Shown here piece by piece: positions 54,826-63,700 of a stretch of 64,000 bases of DNA (positions are counted from its first letter, which is position 1; each line of letters opens with the position of its first letter). The stretch covers positions 62,001 to 126,000 of the forward strand of contig NZ_JAIUJS010000002.1 in NCBI RefSeq assembly GCF_020166345.1, read 5' to 3'. This DNA comes from Winogradskyella vincentii. Lineage in GTDB: Bacteria > Bacteroidota > Bacteroidia > Flavobacteriales > Flavobacteriaceae. The translations under genes were made by a program, and so were the position numbers. The notes beneath the pieces were generated by a model. It was not told the DNA's origin, made no database searches, and saw only the letters and a list, made by a program, of their open reading frames with translations.

Positions 54826-55728
54826 TTGAAGGATAAATTTTTCAATTACATACATGAATTACAAGATACGATTACCTCAAAACTTGAGGCAATTGACGGT
54901 AAAGCGACTTTTCAAGAAGATATTTGGAAACGACCAGAAGGTGGTGGTGGACGAACACGTGTAATCCAAAACGGTAATGTCTTCGAAAAAGGCGGTGTGA
55001 ATATTTCTGGCGTACACGGAAAACTGCCAGACAGCATGCAAGCCTATTTTGGGGTTGAAGATGCTGATTTTTTTGCCTGTGGACTTAGTTTAGTTCTGCA
55101 TCCTAAAAATCCAATGGTTCCAACGGTGCATGCTAATTGGAGGTATTTTGAAATGTACAACAAAAATGGAGAAATTGTAGATCAATGGTTTGGAGGTGGT
55201 CAAGATTTAACACCATATTATTTGTTTGAAGAAGATGGTAGGCATTTTCATAATGTATGTAAATCAGTATGCGATAAACATAGCTTAGAATTCTACCCGA
55301 AATACAAGAAACGTTGCGATGAATACTTTTACAACTCGCATCGTAGTGAAGCACGTGGTATAGGTGGTTTGTTCTTCGACTATTGCAAAAAGTCAGAATC
55401 AATGGCCATGCAAAATTGGTATGATTTTGTAACTGATGTTGGAGATAGTTTCCTTGAAGCCTATGTGCCAATTGTAGAAAAACGAAAGGAACTTGATTAT
55501 TCCAAAGAACAACGTAATTGGCAAGAAATAAGACGTGGTCGCTATGTTGAGTTTAATTTAGTCCACGATAAAGGCACCTTGTTTGGTTTAAAAACCAATG
55601 GTCGCATTGAAAGTATACTTATGAGTTTACCACCGCATGTGCAGTGGGTTTATGATCACCATCCTGCTGAAGGAAGTGAAGAAGAAAAATTAATTAAGGT
55701 ATTGCAAGAACCTAAAAACTGGATATAA
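54826..55728 (+). CDS. hemF: oxygen-dependent coproporphyrinogen III oxidase
   Basis: Converts coproporphyrinogen III to protoporphyrinogen IX using O2. Motifs WKRPEGGGGRTRVIQNG, VPTVHANWRYFE, WFGGGQDLTPYY and RRGRYVEFNLVHDKGT are all intact. The start is TTG at 54826, 3 bp after the GNAT stop; it gives the expected N-terminus (MKDKFFNYIHELQD) and no ATG fits. 300 aa, normal. An aerobic enzyme, so the organism makes haem in the presence of oxygen. Confidence 0.97.
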   Translation: MKDKFFNYIHELQDTITSKLEAIDGKATFQEDIWKRPEGGGGRTRVIQNGNVFEKGGVNISGVHGKLPDSMQAYFGVEDADFFACGLSLVLHPKNPMVPTVHANWRYFEMYNKNGEIVDQWFGGGQDLTPYYLFEEDGRHFHNVCKSVCDKHSLEFYPKYKKRCDEYFYNSHRSEARGIGGLFFDYCKKSESMAMQNWYDFVTDVGDSFLEAYVPIVEKRKELDYSKEQRNWQEIRRGRYVEFNLVHDKGTLFGLKTNGRIESILMSLPPHVQWVYDHHPAEGSEEEKLIKVLQEPKNWI

Positions 55729-55730
55729 TT

Positions 55731-56720
55731 ATGTTTCCAATTAGAAGAAATAGAAGGTTAAGAACAACTGAGGCTATCAGAAGTCTAGTTAGAGAAACCA
55801 TTATCTCGCCCAATGATTTTTTAGTTCCATTGTTTGTGGTTGAAGGTCAAGGAATAAAAGAAGAAATTGCGTCCATGCCAAATTACTATCGATATAGTTT
55901 AGATCTGTTGCAAGATGAAATAAAAACATTATGGAGCTTGGGATTAAAATCCGTATTGCTTTTTGTTAAAGTTGACGACGCTTTAAAAGACAACAAAGGA
56001 ACTGAAGCGTTAAATCCAAATGGCTTAATGCAACGAGCTATAAAAACCGTAAAGTCAGTTTGCCCAGACATGTTGGTGATGACAGATGTAGCTCTCGATC
56101 CTTTTTCTTCCTATGGCCATGATGGTATTATTGAACATGGAAAAATTGTAAACGATGCCACTGTAGAAGTTTTAGCGGAAATGAGTATTTCACATGCCGA
56201 AGCTGGAGCTGATTTTGTGGCACCAAGTGATATGATGGATGGTCGTATCCTCGGAATACGTGAAGGGCTAGACCAATCAAACTTTATTGATGTTGGCATA
56301 ATGAGTTACTCTGCCAAATATGCATCATCATTTTATGGCCCATTTAGAGACGCTTTGGATTCAGCACCTGTTGATCTTCAAAATATCCCAAAAGACAAGA
56401 AAACTTATCAAATGGATTTTGCCAACAGAGATGAGGCAATCAGAGAGACTGAAATGGACATAAACGAAGGTGCTGATATCGTGATGGTGAAACCAGGTTT
56501 GTGCTATTTAGATATTGTGAGAGATATCAGAAATTCGTTCGACATACCAATTGCAGTTTATCAAGTTTCGGGTGAATACGCCATGTTAAAAGCAGCTTCA
56601 GAAAAAGGATGGTTAGATCATGATAGTGTTATGCTAGAGCAAGTCACATCTATTAAACGTGCAGGAGCAGATATTGTAGCAAGTTATTTTGCAAAAGATG
56701 TAGTAAAATTGATTTCGTAA
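55731..56720 (+). CDS. hemB: porphobilinogen synthase (ALA dehydratase), non-zinc type
   Basis: Condenses two 5-aminolevulinates to porphobilinogen. Active-site lysines lie in APSDMMDGRI and VMVKPGLCYLDI. In the metal-site region (about residues 119-135) the sequence is DVALDPFSSYGHDGI, which has Asp/Ala where the zinc enzymes have Cys, so it is the Mg-type enzyme. The length of 329 aa is normal. It lies 2 bp after hemF and is the last haem gene of the operon. Confidence 0.97.
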   Translation: MFPIRRNRRLRTTEAIRSLVRETIISPNDFLVPLFVVEGQGIKEEIASMPNYYRYSLDLLQDEIKTLWSLGLKSVLLFVKVDDALKDNKGTEALNPNGLMQRAIKTVKSVCPDMLVMTDVALDPFSSYGHDGIIEHGKIVNDATVEVLAEMSISHAEAGADFVAPSDMMDGRILGIREGLDQSNFIDVGIMSYSAKYASSFYGPFRDALDSAPVDLQNIPKDKKTYQMDFANRDEAIRETEMDINEGADIVMVKPGLCYLDIVRDIRNSFDIPIAVYQVSGEYAMLKAASEKGWLDHDSVMLEQVTSIKRAGADIVASYFAKDVVKLIS

Positions 56721-56749
56721 ATTAGCACCAACTAAATGACTATACCTTA

Positions 56750-57868
56750 ATGGGCTTACTTATATTTTACGCCATAATTTCTATTTTCTTTTCATTCTTA
56801 TGCTCCATATTAGAGGCTGTGCTTTTAAGTATTACACCGACCTTTATTAATGTAAAAAAGAAAGAGGGTAAAGCATATGCAGATTCTTTAGAAGAATTAA
56901 AAAAAGATGTAGATCGACCTTTAATTGCAATTTTAACTTTAAATACTATTGCGCATACCGTTGGTGCTATTTTAGTAGGTGTACAAGCAAAAGTAGCTTA
57001 TGCGGAATTATATGGTACAACAACAAGAAGTATTCTGGGAATAGAATTTACAGAAGATGTCATGGTTGGAGTAGTATCTACTGTGATGACTATTTTAATA
57101 CTAGTAGCTTCTGAAATTATTCCAAAAACCATTGGTGCCACTTATTGGAAACAACTTGCCAATTTCACATCCAAAGCTTTAAATGTTTTAATTTTTCCAC
57201 TGAAGTGGACTGGGATTTTATGGTTGCTACAATTAACAACTAAATTAATTGGAGGTAAGGGTCATGGGAGTGTTTTAAGTAGAGAAGGATTTGTTGCTAT
57301 GGCTGATATTGCACAAGAAGAAGGTGTTTTTGAGGAAAGTGAAAGTAAAGTAATTAAAAATTTATTGACGTTTAAGGAGGTGCGTGCTAAGGACGTAATG
57401 ACGCCTAGAACGGTTATGAAAACCGAAAATGAAAGTACGAGTATAGAAGCATTCTTTGAAGTAAATCAGAATATTAGATTTTCTAGAATTCCTGTTTATA
57501 CAGAAGAAGCAGATAATATTACAGGTTTGGTTTTAAAAGATGAGGTGTTTAAAGAAATGGCCTTAGGAAATGGCACTAAACCTTTATCGGAAATTAAGAG
57601 GAATATAATCATAGTTAATCGAAGTATGCCTATTCCTACGTTGTTTGAACAGCTAGTTGAAAGCAGAAACCATATGGCGCTTGTCGTAGACGAATATGGC
57701 TCTGTAAGTGGTTTGGTTACCATGGAAGACGTCATTGAAACACTTCTCGGTCTTGAAATTATGGATGAGAGTGACAATGTATCTGACCTTCAATTACTGG
57801 CTAGAAAAAGTTGGGAGACAAGAGCGAAACGTCTTGGGCTAATTGAAAATGATAATTTAAAAAAATAA
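56750..57868 (+). CDS. CNNM/HlyC-CorC-family membrane protein with CBS pair
   Basis: A 372-aa protein with an N-terminal DUF21/CNNM membrane domain (four helices, about residues 1-150) and a CBS pair (about 205-335; DVMTPRTVMKTENES, ALVVDEYGSVSGLVTMEDVIETLLG). The C-terminal CorC_HlyC transport-associated domain seen in longer relatives is missing. The family is linked to Mg/Co efflux or ion homeostasis. It starts 29 bp after hemB and overlaps the MGMT ATG by one base. Confidence 0.92.
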   Translation: MGLLIFYAIISIFFSFLCSILEAVLLSITPTFINVKKKEGKAYADSLEELKKDVDRPLIAILTLNTIAHTVGAILVGVQAKVAYAELYGTTTRSILGIEFTEDVMVGVVSTVMTILILVASEIIPKTIGATYWKQLANFTSKALNVLIFPLKWTGILWLLQLTTKLIGGKGHGSVLSREGFVAMADIAQEEGVFEESESKVIKNLLTFKEVRAKDVMTPRTVMKTENESTSIEAFFEVNQNIRFSRIPVYTEEADNITGLVLKDEVFKEMALGNGTKPLSEIKRNIIIVNRSMPIPTLFEQLVESRNHMALVVDEYGSVSGLVTMEDVIETLLGLEIMDESDNVSDLQLLARKSWETRAKRLGLIENDNLKK

Positions 57869-58337
57869 TGCCTAGCTGTATTATTGAAACACCAATTGGT
57901 TTTGCCAATATTATTGGTGATAAAAATGGAATTTCTTCTGTTATGTTAACTTCACAAAAAGTAAAATCAGATAGTATCCCAGAAGAATTATTAGATTGTG
58001 TAACTCAACTGAGGGCTTATTTTAACGAAGATTTAAAATCTTTCAATTTAAATCTTAATCCAAAAGGAACAGTATTTCAAAAATCAGTATGGAAACAGCT
58101 TCAAACCATACCCTATGGCAAGACTATTTCTTACTTAGAATTATCAAAACAGCTAGGCGATGTTAAAGCTATCAGAGCTATTGCAAATGCAAATGGGAAA
58201 AATCCGCTTTGGATAATCATTCCATGCCACAGAGTCATTGGATCTGATGGAAGTTTAACAGGGTATGCAGGAGGTCTCTATAAAAACAATGGCTCATAAA
58301 CCATGAGAGTAACAACAAACAGCAAAGTTTATTTTAA
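57868..58337 (+). pseudogene. ogt: methylated-DNA-protein-cysteine methyltransferase, frameshifted near the C-terminus
   Basis: Repairs O6-alkylguanine by transferring the alkyl group to its own Cys120 (IIPCHRVIG). In the plain frame the protein stops at 58299 (143 aa, ending GGLYKNNGS). If one base is restored within about 58282-58290, the frame continues as WLINHESNNKQQSLF to a stop at 58335-58337, giving about 156 aa with the usual C-terminal tail. That stop overlaps the next gene's ATG as TAATG, the same coupling used by its neighbours. The catalytic Cys and DNA-binding part are kept, so activity may be partial. A sequencing error cannot be excluded. Confidence 0.8.
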
Positions 58338-58852
58338 TGTATAAGTCTGGAACAGAACTTTTAAAAAAGTACTTTAAAGTATCTACGATATATAAATACG
58401 GGTTCAATTGGTCACCCATGTATAGACGAACCACGGCTAAAATTGTAGACGTGAGTGAAGATTTGTTATATATAAAAATAAGACTCAAATTAAATTGGAA
58501 AAACCGCAATTATGCAGGTACCATGTTTGGTGGAAGCATGTTGGCAGCAACAGACCCAATTTATATGATTCAACTATTGCAAATACTTGGTGATCAATAT
58601 ATTGTTTGGGACAAAGCTGTTGATGCTAAATATAAAAAACCTGGCAAAGGAACTATTTACGGTGAATTTATATTTACCAAAGAGGAGATTGATAGCATCA
58701 AAAAAACTGTACATGAAAAAAATCAAATGGATCTCACTAAAACTATGAGTTTAGTAGATGCCGAAAAGAATATAATTGCAACATTCAATAAAACCCTATA
58801 CATTGCAGACAAAGACTTTTATAAGAAAAAACTTAAAAGTCGAAAACAATAA
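58337..58852 (+). CDS. DUF4442 hotdog-fold protein
   Basis: A 171-aa protein of the DUF4442 family, which has the hotdog fold of acyl-CoA thioesterases (WKNRNYAGTMFGGSMLAATDPIYMIQLLQ, AKYKKPGKGTIYGEF). Catalytic function is not established for the family. The ATG at 58337 overlaps the stop of the frame-restored MGMT gene. It is followed by the serine hydrolase gene at 18 bp. Confidence 0.88.
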   Translation: MYKSGTELLKKYFKVSTIYKYGFNWSPMYRRTTAKIVDVSEDLLYIKIRLKLNWKNRNYAGTMFGGSMLAATDPIYMIQLLQILGDQYIVWDKAVDAKYKKPGKGTIYGEFIFTKEEIDSIKKTVHEKNQMDLTKTMSLVDAEKNIIATFNKTLYIADKDFYKKKLKSRKQ

Positions 58853-58870
58853 CTCTAAGCTTTTTCAAAC

Positions 58871-60025
58871 ATGAAATTTCTAAAAAAGTCTCTTAAATTC
58901 TTACTTATACTTTTAGTTGTTGTCGTTGGGCTACTCTATATCACTGATACGGATTATCTTTTAAAAGCAGTCCGTACTATATACATGAGAGGCCATACAA
59001 CTGCCTATTTAGAAGATTACAAACATTTTGATAATCAAAAAATTGAAGCAAGCGATAATCCCCAACCATGGTCAAATCACAAGGATTACAACAGTGCCAA
59101 ACCAACTAAAAGGCTTATAAATGCTAATAAAGATTGGGGAACAATTGCTTATGTAATCATAAAAAATGATAGCATATGGTTTGAAGAATATTATGATGGT
59201 TTTGGCGAAGATTCTAAATCCAATTCATTTTCTATGGCAAAAAGTTATGTCTCTGGTTTAATGGGTAAAGCGATTCAAGATGGTTATATAATAAGCTTGG
59301 ATCAGCCTGTTTGCGATTTCCTTCCTGCTTTTTGTGAGGGTGATGCGGCAAAGATGACCGTTGGTGATTTATCTAGCATGGCCTCTGGCACTAATTGGGA
59401 CGAAGCCTATTACTCGCCATTATCTATTACAACACGCGCTTATTTCGATGATGATCTGGCCAAGGTAATGAATGGTTTAAAAATGGAAAAAGAACCTGGT
59501 AAAGCCTTTAAATATGCAAGTGGTGACACCCAGATGCTTGCAATGGTAATTGAAGAGGCTACTGGTAAAAAACTTTATAATTATTTAGAAGAGAGCTTTT
59601 GGAAACCTCTAGGTAGTGAGAATGATGTGCTATGGCAAGTAGATAGTGAGGATCATGATTTAGTAAAAGCCTATTGTTGCATAGCTGGTAATGCAAAAGA
59701 TTTTGCGCGTTTTGGTAAGCTTTACAAAGACCATGGGAAATGGAATGGCCAACAAATCTTAGATTCTAGTTTTGTAGTAAAATCAATTACACCAAGATTT
59801 TCGGAAAGTCCAGAGTATGGTTATGGTTGGTGGCTTAAAGATGTAAATGGTAAAAACTTTAAAATGATGAGAGGGCATTTAGGACAATATGTTATTGTAC
59901 AGCCTGAAGATAATATCATTATTGTTAGATTAGGTCATCAAAAGTCACCAGATAGTGGTATTGGTCAGTTTACTAAAGACATTACATTATACATAGAGGA
60001 AGCTTATAAAATGCTTGATTTATGA
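58871..60025 (+). CDS. serine hydrolase (beta-lactamase class C/esterase family)
   Basis: A 384-aa protein anchored by an N-terminal membrane helix (about 8-25). Catalytic SxxK is Ser121-Met-Ala-Lys124 (FSMAKSYVSG), the YxS/N element is in FKYASGDTQML, and a C-terminal HLGQ motif lies in MRGHLGQYVIV in place of KTG. These are the marks of the class C/EstB-type group, with hydrolase or D-alanyl peptidase activity; a resistance role is not implied. It overlaps the exonuclease gene by 4 bp. Confidence 0.93.
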   Translation: MKFLKKSLKFLLILLVVVVGLLYITDTDYLLKAVRTIYMRGHTTAYLEDYKHFDNQKIEASDNPQPWSNHKDYNSAKPTKRLINANKDWGTIAYVIIKNDSIWFEEYYDGFGEDSKSNSFSMAKSYVSGLMGKAIQDGYIISLDQPVCDFLPAFCEGDAAKMTVGDLSSMASGTNWDEAYYSPLSITTRAYFDDDLAKVMNGLKMEKEPGKAFKYASGDTQMLAMVIEEATGKKLYNYLEESFWKPLGSENDVLWQVDSEDHDLVKAYCCIAGNAKDFARFGKLYKDHGKWNGQQILDSSFVVKSITPRFSESPEYGYGWWLKDVNGKNFKMMRGHLGQYVIVQPEDNIIIVRLGHQKSPDSGIGQFTKDITLYIEEAYKMLDL

Positions 60026-60735
60026 TTAGTAAACTAAATCTAGAAAACATATTATTCCTAGATATTGAAACAGTTCCTGAGACTGAAAACTACGCTGATT
60101 TAGATCCAACAAAACAAGAGTTATGGGAAACTAAGTCACGATATCAACGAAAAGAAGAATATACAGCAGAGGAATTCTATGATAGGGCTGGTATATGGGC
60201 TGAATTTGGTAAAATCATTTGTATATCTGTTGGGTATTTTAAACTAGAAGGTGAAATTAGGACATTTAGAGTAACTTCATTTTATGATGATGAAATAAAA
60301 ATATTGAAGGATTTTAAAGATCTGGTAATTTCACATTTTAGTCAAAATAAACATCTGCTATGTGCTCATAATGGTAAAGAATTCGATTTTCCATATATAG
60401 CACGCCGTATGATAATTCATAATATAGAATTGCCATACAAACTTAACTTGTTCGGCAAAAAACCATGGGAAGTACCTCATTTAGATACACTTGAGTTGTG
60501 GAAATTTGGTGATTATAAAACTTATACCTCTCTTAAGCTTTTAACCAATGTTTTAGGCATTCCTTCTCCAAAGGATGATATTGATGGTAGTGAAGTCTAT
60601 CGTGTTTATTACCAAGAAGAAAATATAGATAGAATTATAAAATACTGTGAGAAAGATACTGTTGCAGTAGCTCAAATCTTATTAAGGCTTAGAGGTGATG
60701 AACTACTTCATGAAAATGAAATAAAACATATATAA
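60022..60735 (+). CDS. 3'-5' exonuclease (RNase H-like, PolB-type)
   Basis: A 237-aa nuclease of the predicted PolB-like 3'-5' exonuclease group. Catalytic Asp14 and Glu16 (LFLDIETVPE), a second motif with Asp in HNGKEFDFPYIARR and the final YCEKDTVAVAQILLRL are all present. It probably acts on single-stranded DNA or RNA ends. It overlaps the serine hydrolase gene by 4 bp and ends at the terminator, so it closes the operon that begins at hemA. Confidence 0.93.
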   Translation: MISKLNLENILFLDIETVPETENYADLDPTKQELWETKSRYQRKEEYTAEEFYDRAGIWAEFGKIICISVGYFKLEGEIRTFRVTSFYDDEIKILKDFKDLVISHFSQNKHLLCAHNGKEFDFPYIARRMIIHNIELPYKLNLFGKKPWEVPHLDTLELWKFGDYKTYTSLKLLTNVLGIPSPKDDIDGSEVYRVYYQEENIDRIIKYCEKDTVAVAQILLRLRGDELLHENEIKHI

Positions 60736-60766
60736 AAAACCCAGAAGTGAATCTTCTGGGTTTTTT
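60734..60766. terminator. bidirectional terminator ending the hemA operon
   Basis: CCCAGAAG/CTTCTGGG with TGAAT loop, extended by six A-T pairs on each side. It lies between the exonuclease stop and the convergent T9SS protein stop at 60783. Confidence 0.93.
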
Positions 60767-60782
60767 ATTGGATTATTATTTA

Positions 60783-63700
60783 TTAGTTCTTAATAAACTT
60801 CTTTGTTATTATTTCATCACCGTCATTAACTTTAATGAAATATACACCTCCATCTAATTTCGAAACATTTATTGAACCATCGGACTTACCTTTAAGCACT
60901 GTCTTGCCAACTATATCAATAATTGAATAACCAAAGGTCTCTACTCCAGAAACTTCAACATTCATTATGTTCCCCTTAACTGGGTTAGGATAAATTGAGA
61001 TTTCAAATTCAGATAATTCTTCTGGTTCTCCATATCCAACAATGTCAAGTTTATCTTTTTGACCTCTTGAACCACTTGAAATACCTGTAATAGTGACTTG
61101 ATCTATGAAAATCTGATCGTTATTACCAGATGCATCATTTTGGAATCTAAATCCTGAATTTACGGCAAAATTATACTGTGCTGGTGTTATGGTAACAGTA
61201 GCATTGTAGAAGGTGTTATTGTTAATGTCAACACCTCTCGTCCAAGTTTGCACAGTACTCCAAGTAGACCCATCAAAGAATCTTAACCAGAAGTCCTCCC
61301 CATTTTCCATACTTAAAACATAGAAATAGAAATCTACTTCCACTGATGTATATGGCGTTACATCTATATTGTTTAGCGACATTGCTGAGGCTACTCCCGA
61401 ATTATCTCTAATTCTAATAGAGTATTGTCCTTCATAAGATCTTGCTGCATCAAGACGTCTTGCACAATCACTACCACCATCTATCCAGTTATCCCATCCG
61501 GTTTCAAAGTAACCTTCATTTAACACAACGTCTGAAGTACTACATGGTGCACATGAAGAACCACCACAATCAACTCCTGTTTCATCTCCATTTTGGATTC
61601 CGTCATTACAAGTTGGTGCAACAGGTTCTAATAGTTCTACATCGTCAATAGCAATATCTGCTTGCCAAGTACTACCTACAAAACGATTAAATCTTAATTG
61701 AATATTACCGCCAGCATATGTAGTTAAATCAATACTTACATCCAACCACTGGTTTCCTTGATTCCCTGTTTGACTCCAAAGTGTCGTCCAGTTTGCACCA
61801 TCATCATCAGAAACTTCAAGTGCTATAGAGCCCATATCAGCGGCACCAAACATATGGTAACTGAAATTAAACTCCGGAGTAGTTAAAGCTCCCAAATCAA
61901 AACATGGTGATGTAATTATTGCTCTCTTATTAGGATATCCTGTTCCATTGCCTGAAGCTTCAACATAAATATAATCTGAACCTTCAACTGCACTTGAAGG
62001 CCCTGTGCCAGTAGAAGGTGTTCCTCCTGCGTCAACAGTCCAATTCAAATCATCTGCAGTAGATTGTGTCCAAGCACCTATCGAACCTTCAAATCCTTCT
62101 GTATATGGATAAGTAGTGATACCTCCTGAACATCCTGTAGATGGTTCAGAAACATTCACAGTTCTTATAACTTCAGTTGCAGCGTTGCCAGCATTATCGC
62201 TTACGTTATAAGCAATTTGATAAGTTCCAGCTGTGTTTGTATCCACACTACCTGTAATAACAATACTAGATGTTAAATCTCCATCAATATTATCTGTAGC
62301 TGTGGCACCTTGCTCAGTATAAGTGTCACCTACTAATAAGTTAATAGTTGAAGCGCCTACCAAATTAATGACTGGTGGTGTTGTATCTGCAGCTACATTA
62401 ACTGTTCTAGTAACTTGAGTAGCCGCGTTTCCTGAAGAGTCACTTACATTATAATTTACAAAATATGTACCTGCCACTGCTGTATTAACAGTTCCTGTAA
62501 TTACAATATTTGCACTAATATCTCCGTCTAAATTATCAGTAGCTGTAGCTCCTTGTTCTGTATACGTATCGCCAATATTTAAATTTATTGGATTTGCTCC
62601 TATTAAAGTAATTACAGGTGGTGTGGTATCTGGATTAACATTAACCGTTCTAGTAACTTCTGTTGCAGCATTTCCAGCAACATCACTTACATTATATGTA
62701 ATTACATAAGATCCAACAATGTTGGTGTCTACTGTATCACCGCCTACAACAATACTTGAGGTTAGGTCACCATCTACATTATCTGATGCAGTAGCACCTT
62801 GATCCGTATAAGAATCACCTAATTCTAAATTTATTGTTGATGCTCCAATTAATGTAATTACTGGTGGCGTCGTATCTGCAATCACATTAACTGTTCTTGT
62901 AACTTCTGTAGCCGCATTACCAGCGGCGTCACTTACATTATAGGTAACAACATAAGTACCTGCAATATTGGTATTAACAGTATCGCCGCCAATTACAATA
63001 CTCGATGTTAAGTCACCATCTACATTATCAGTAGCCGTTGCACCCAATTCCGTATAAGTATCACCAACATTTAAATTAACATTAGAAGAACCATTTAAAG
63101 TAATAACAGGTGCCTCTGTATCTGGTCCATTACCTTCAATAATTATTGTATAATCTTCAACTTCACCATAAGTGAAACTATCACAAGGACCTGGTACTTG
63201 ATTATAACGCATTGTTACACGCATTCTTGTGGAATTTTCTACAGCACCCGATGGTACAGTAAAACTTCCACTAACAGAATTGGCTTGCGTATTACCTTGA
63301 GTAAATACTTGCTCACCAGCATCAGTAAAATCTCCATCTCTATTATAATCAATCCATACACCATAAGCTTCGTTATACACTGTTCCTGTCCATGTTGGTG
63401 TTATGGTAATAGTATATTGAGTATCTTTTGTGAGTGTGGTTGATATATTTGTAAAATCTGAATAGAATTGAGGTCCGGACGAATTATCAATTGTGTTCAA
63501 TTGTACACGACTAATATATTCATCATTTGTATTTGTACTTGCCGAGTTACAGTAATTCAATTGTACGTCTGTAGTAGTGAAATTTACTAAACCACTGTAA
63601 GCTGAAGTTGCTCCACCAGTACATGTACTTCTTACTTGAGCTTCATATTGTGTCAATGCAGTCAGACCTGATAATGAAGAAGAGATTCCTGTAACTGATT

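Noticed and set aside
58279..58290. Programmed -1 frameshift in the MGMT gene (T AAA AAC)
   Set aside because: It lacks the X XXY YYZ pattern because the first base is T, so the P-site tRNA would mispair on slipping; a one-base deletion is simpler.
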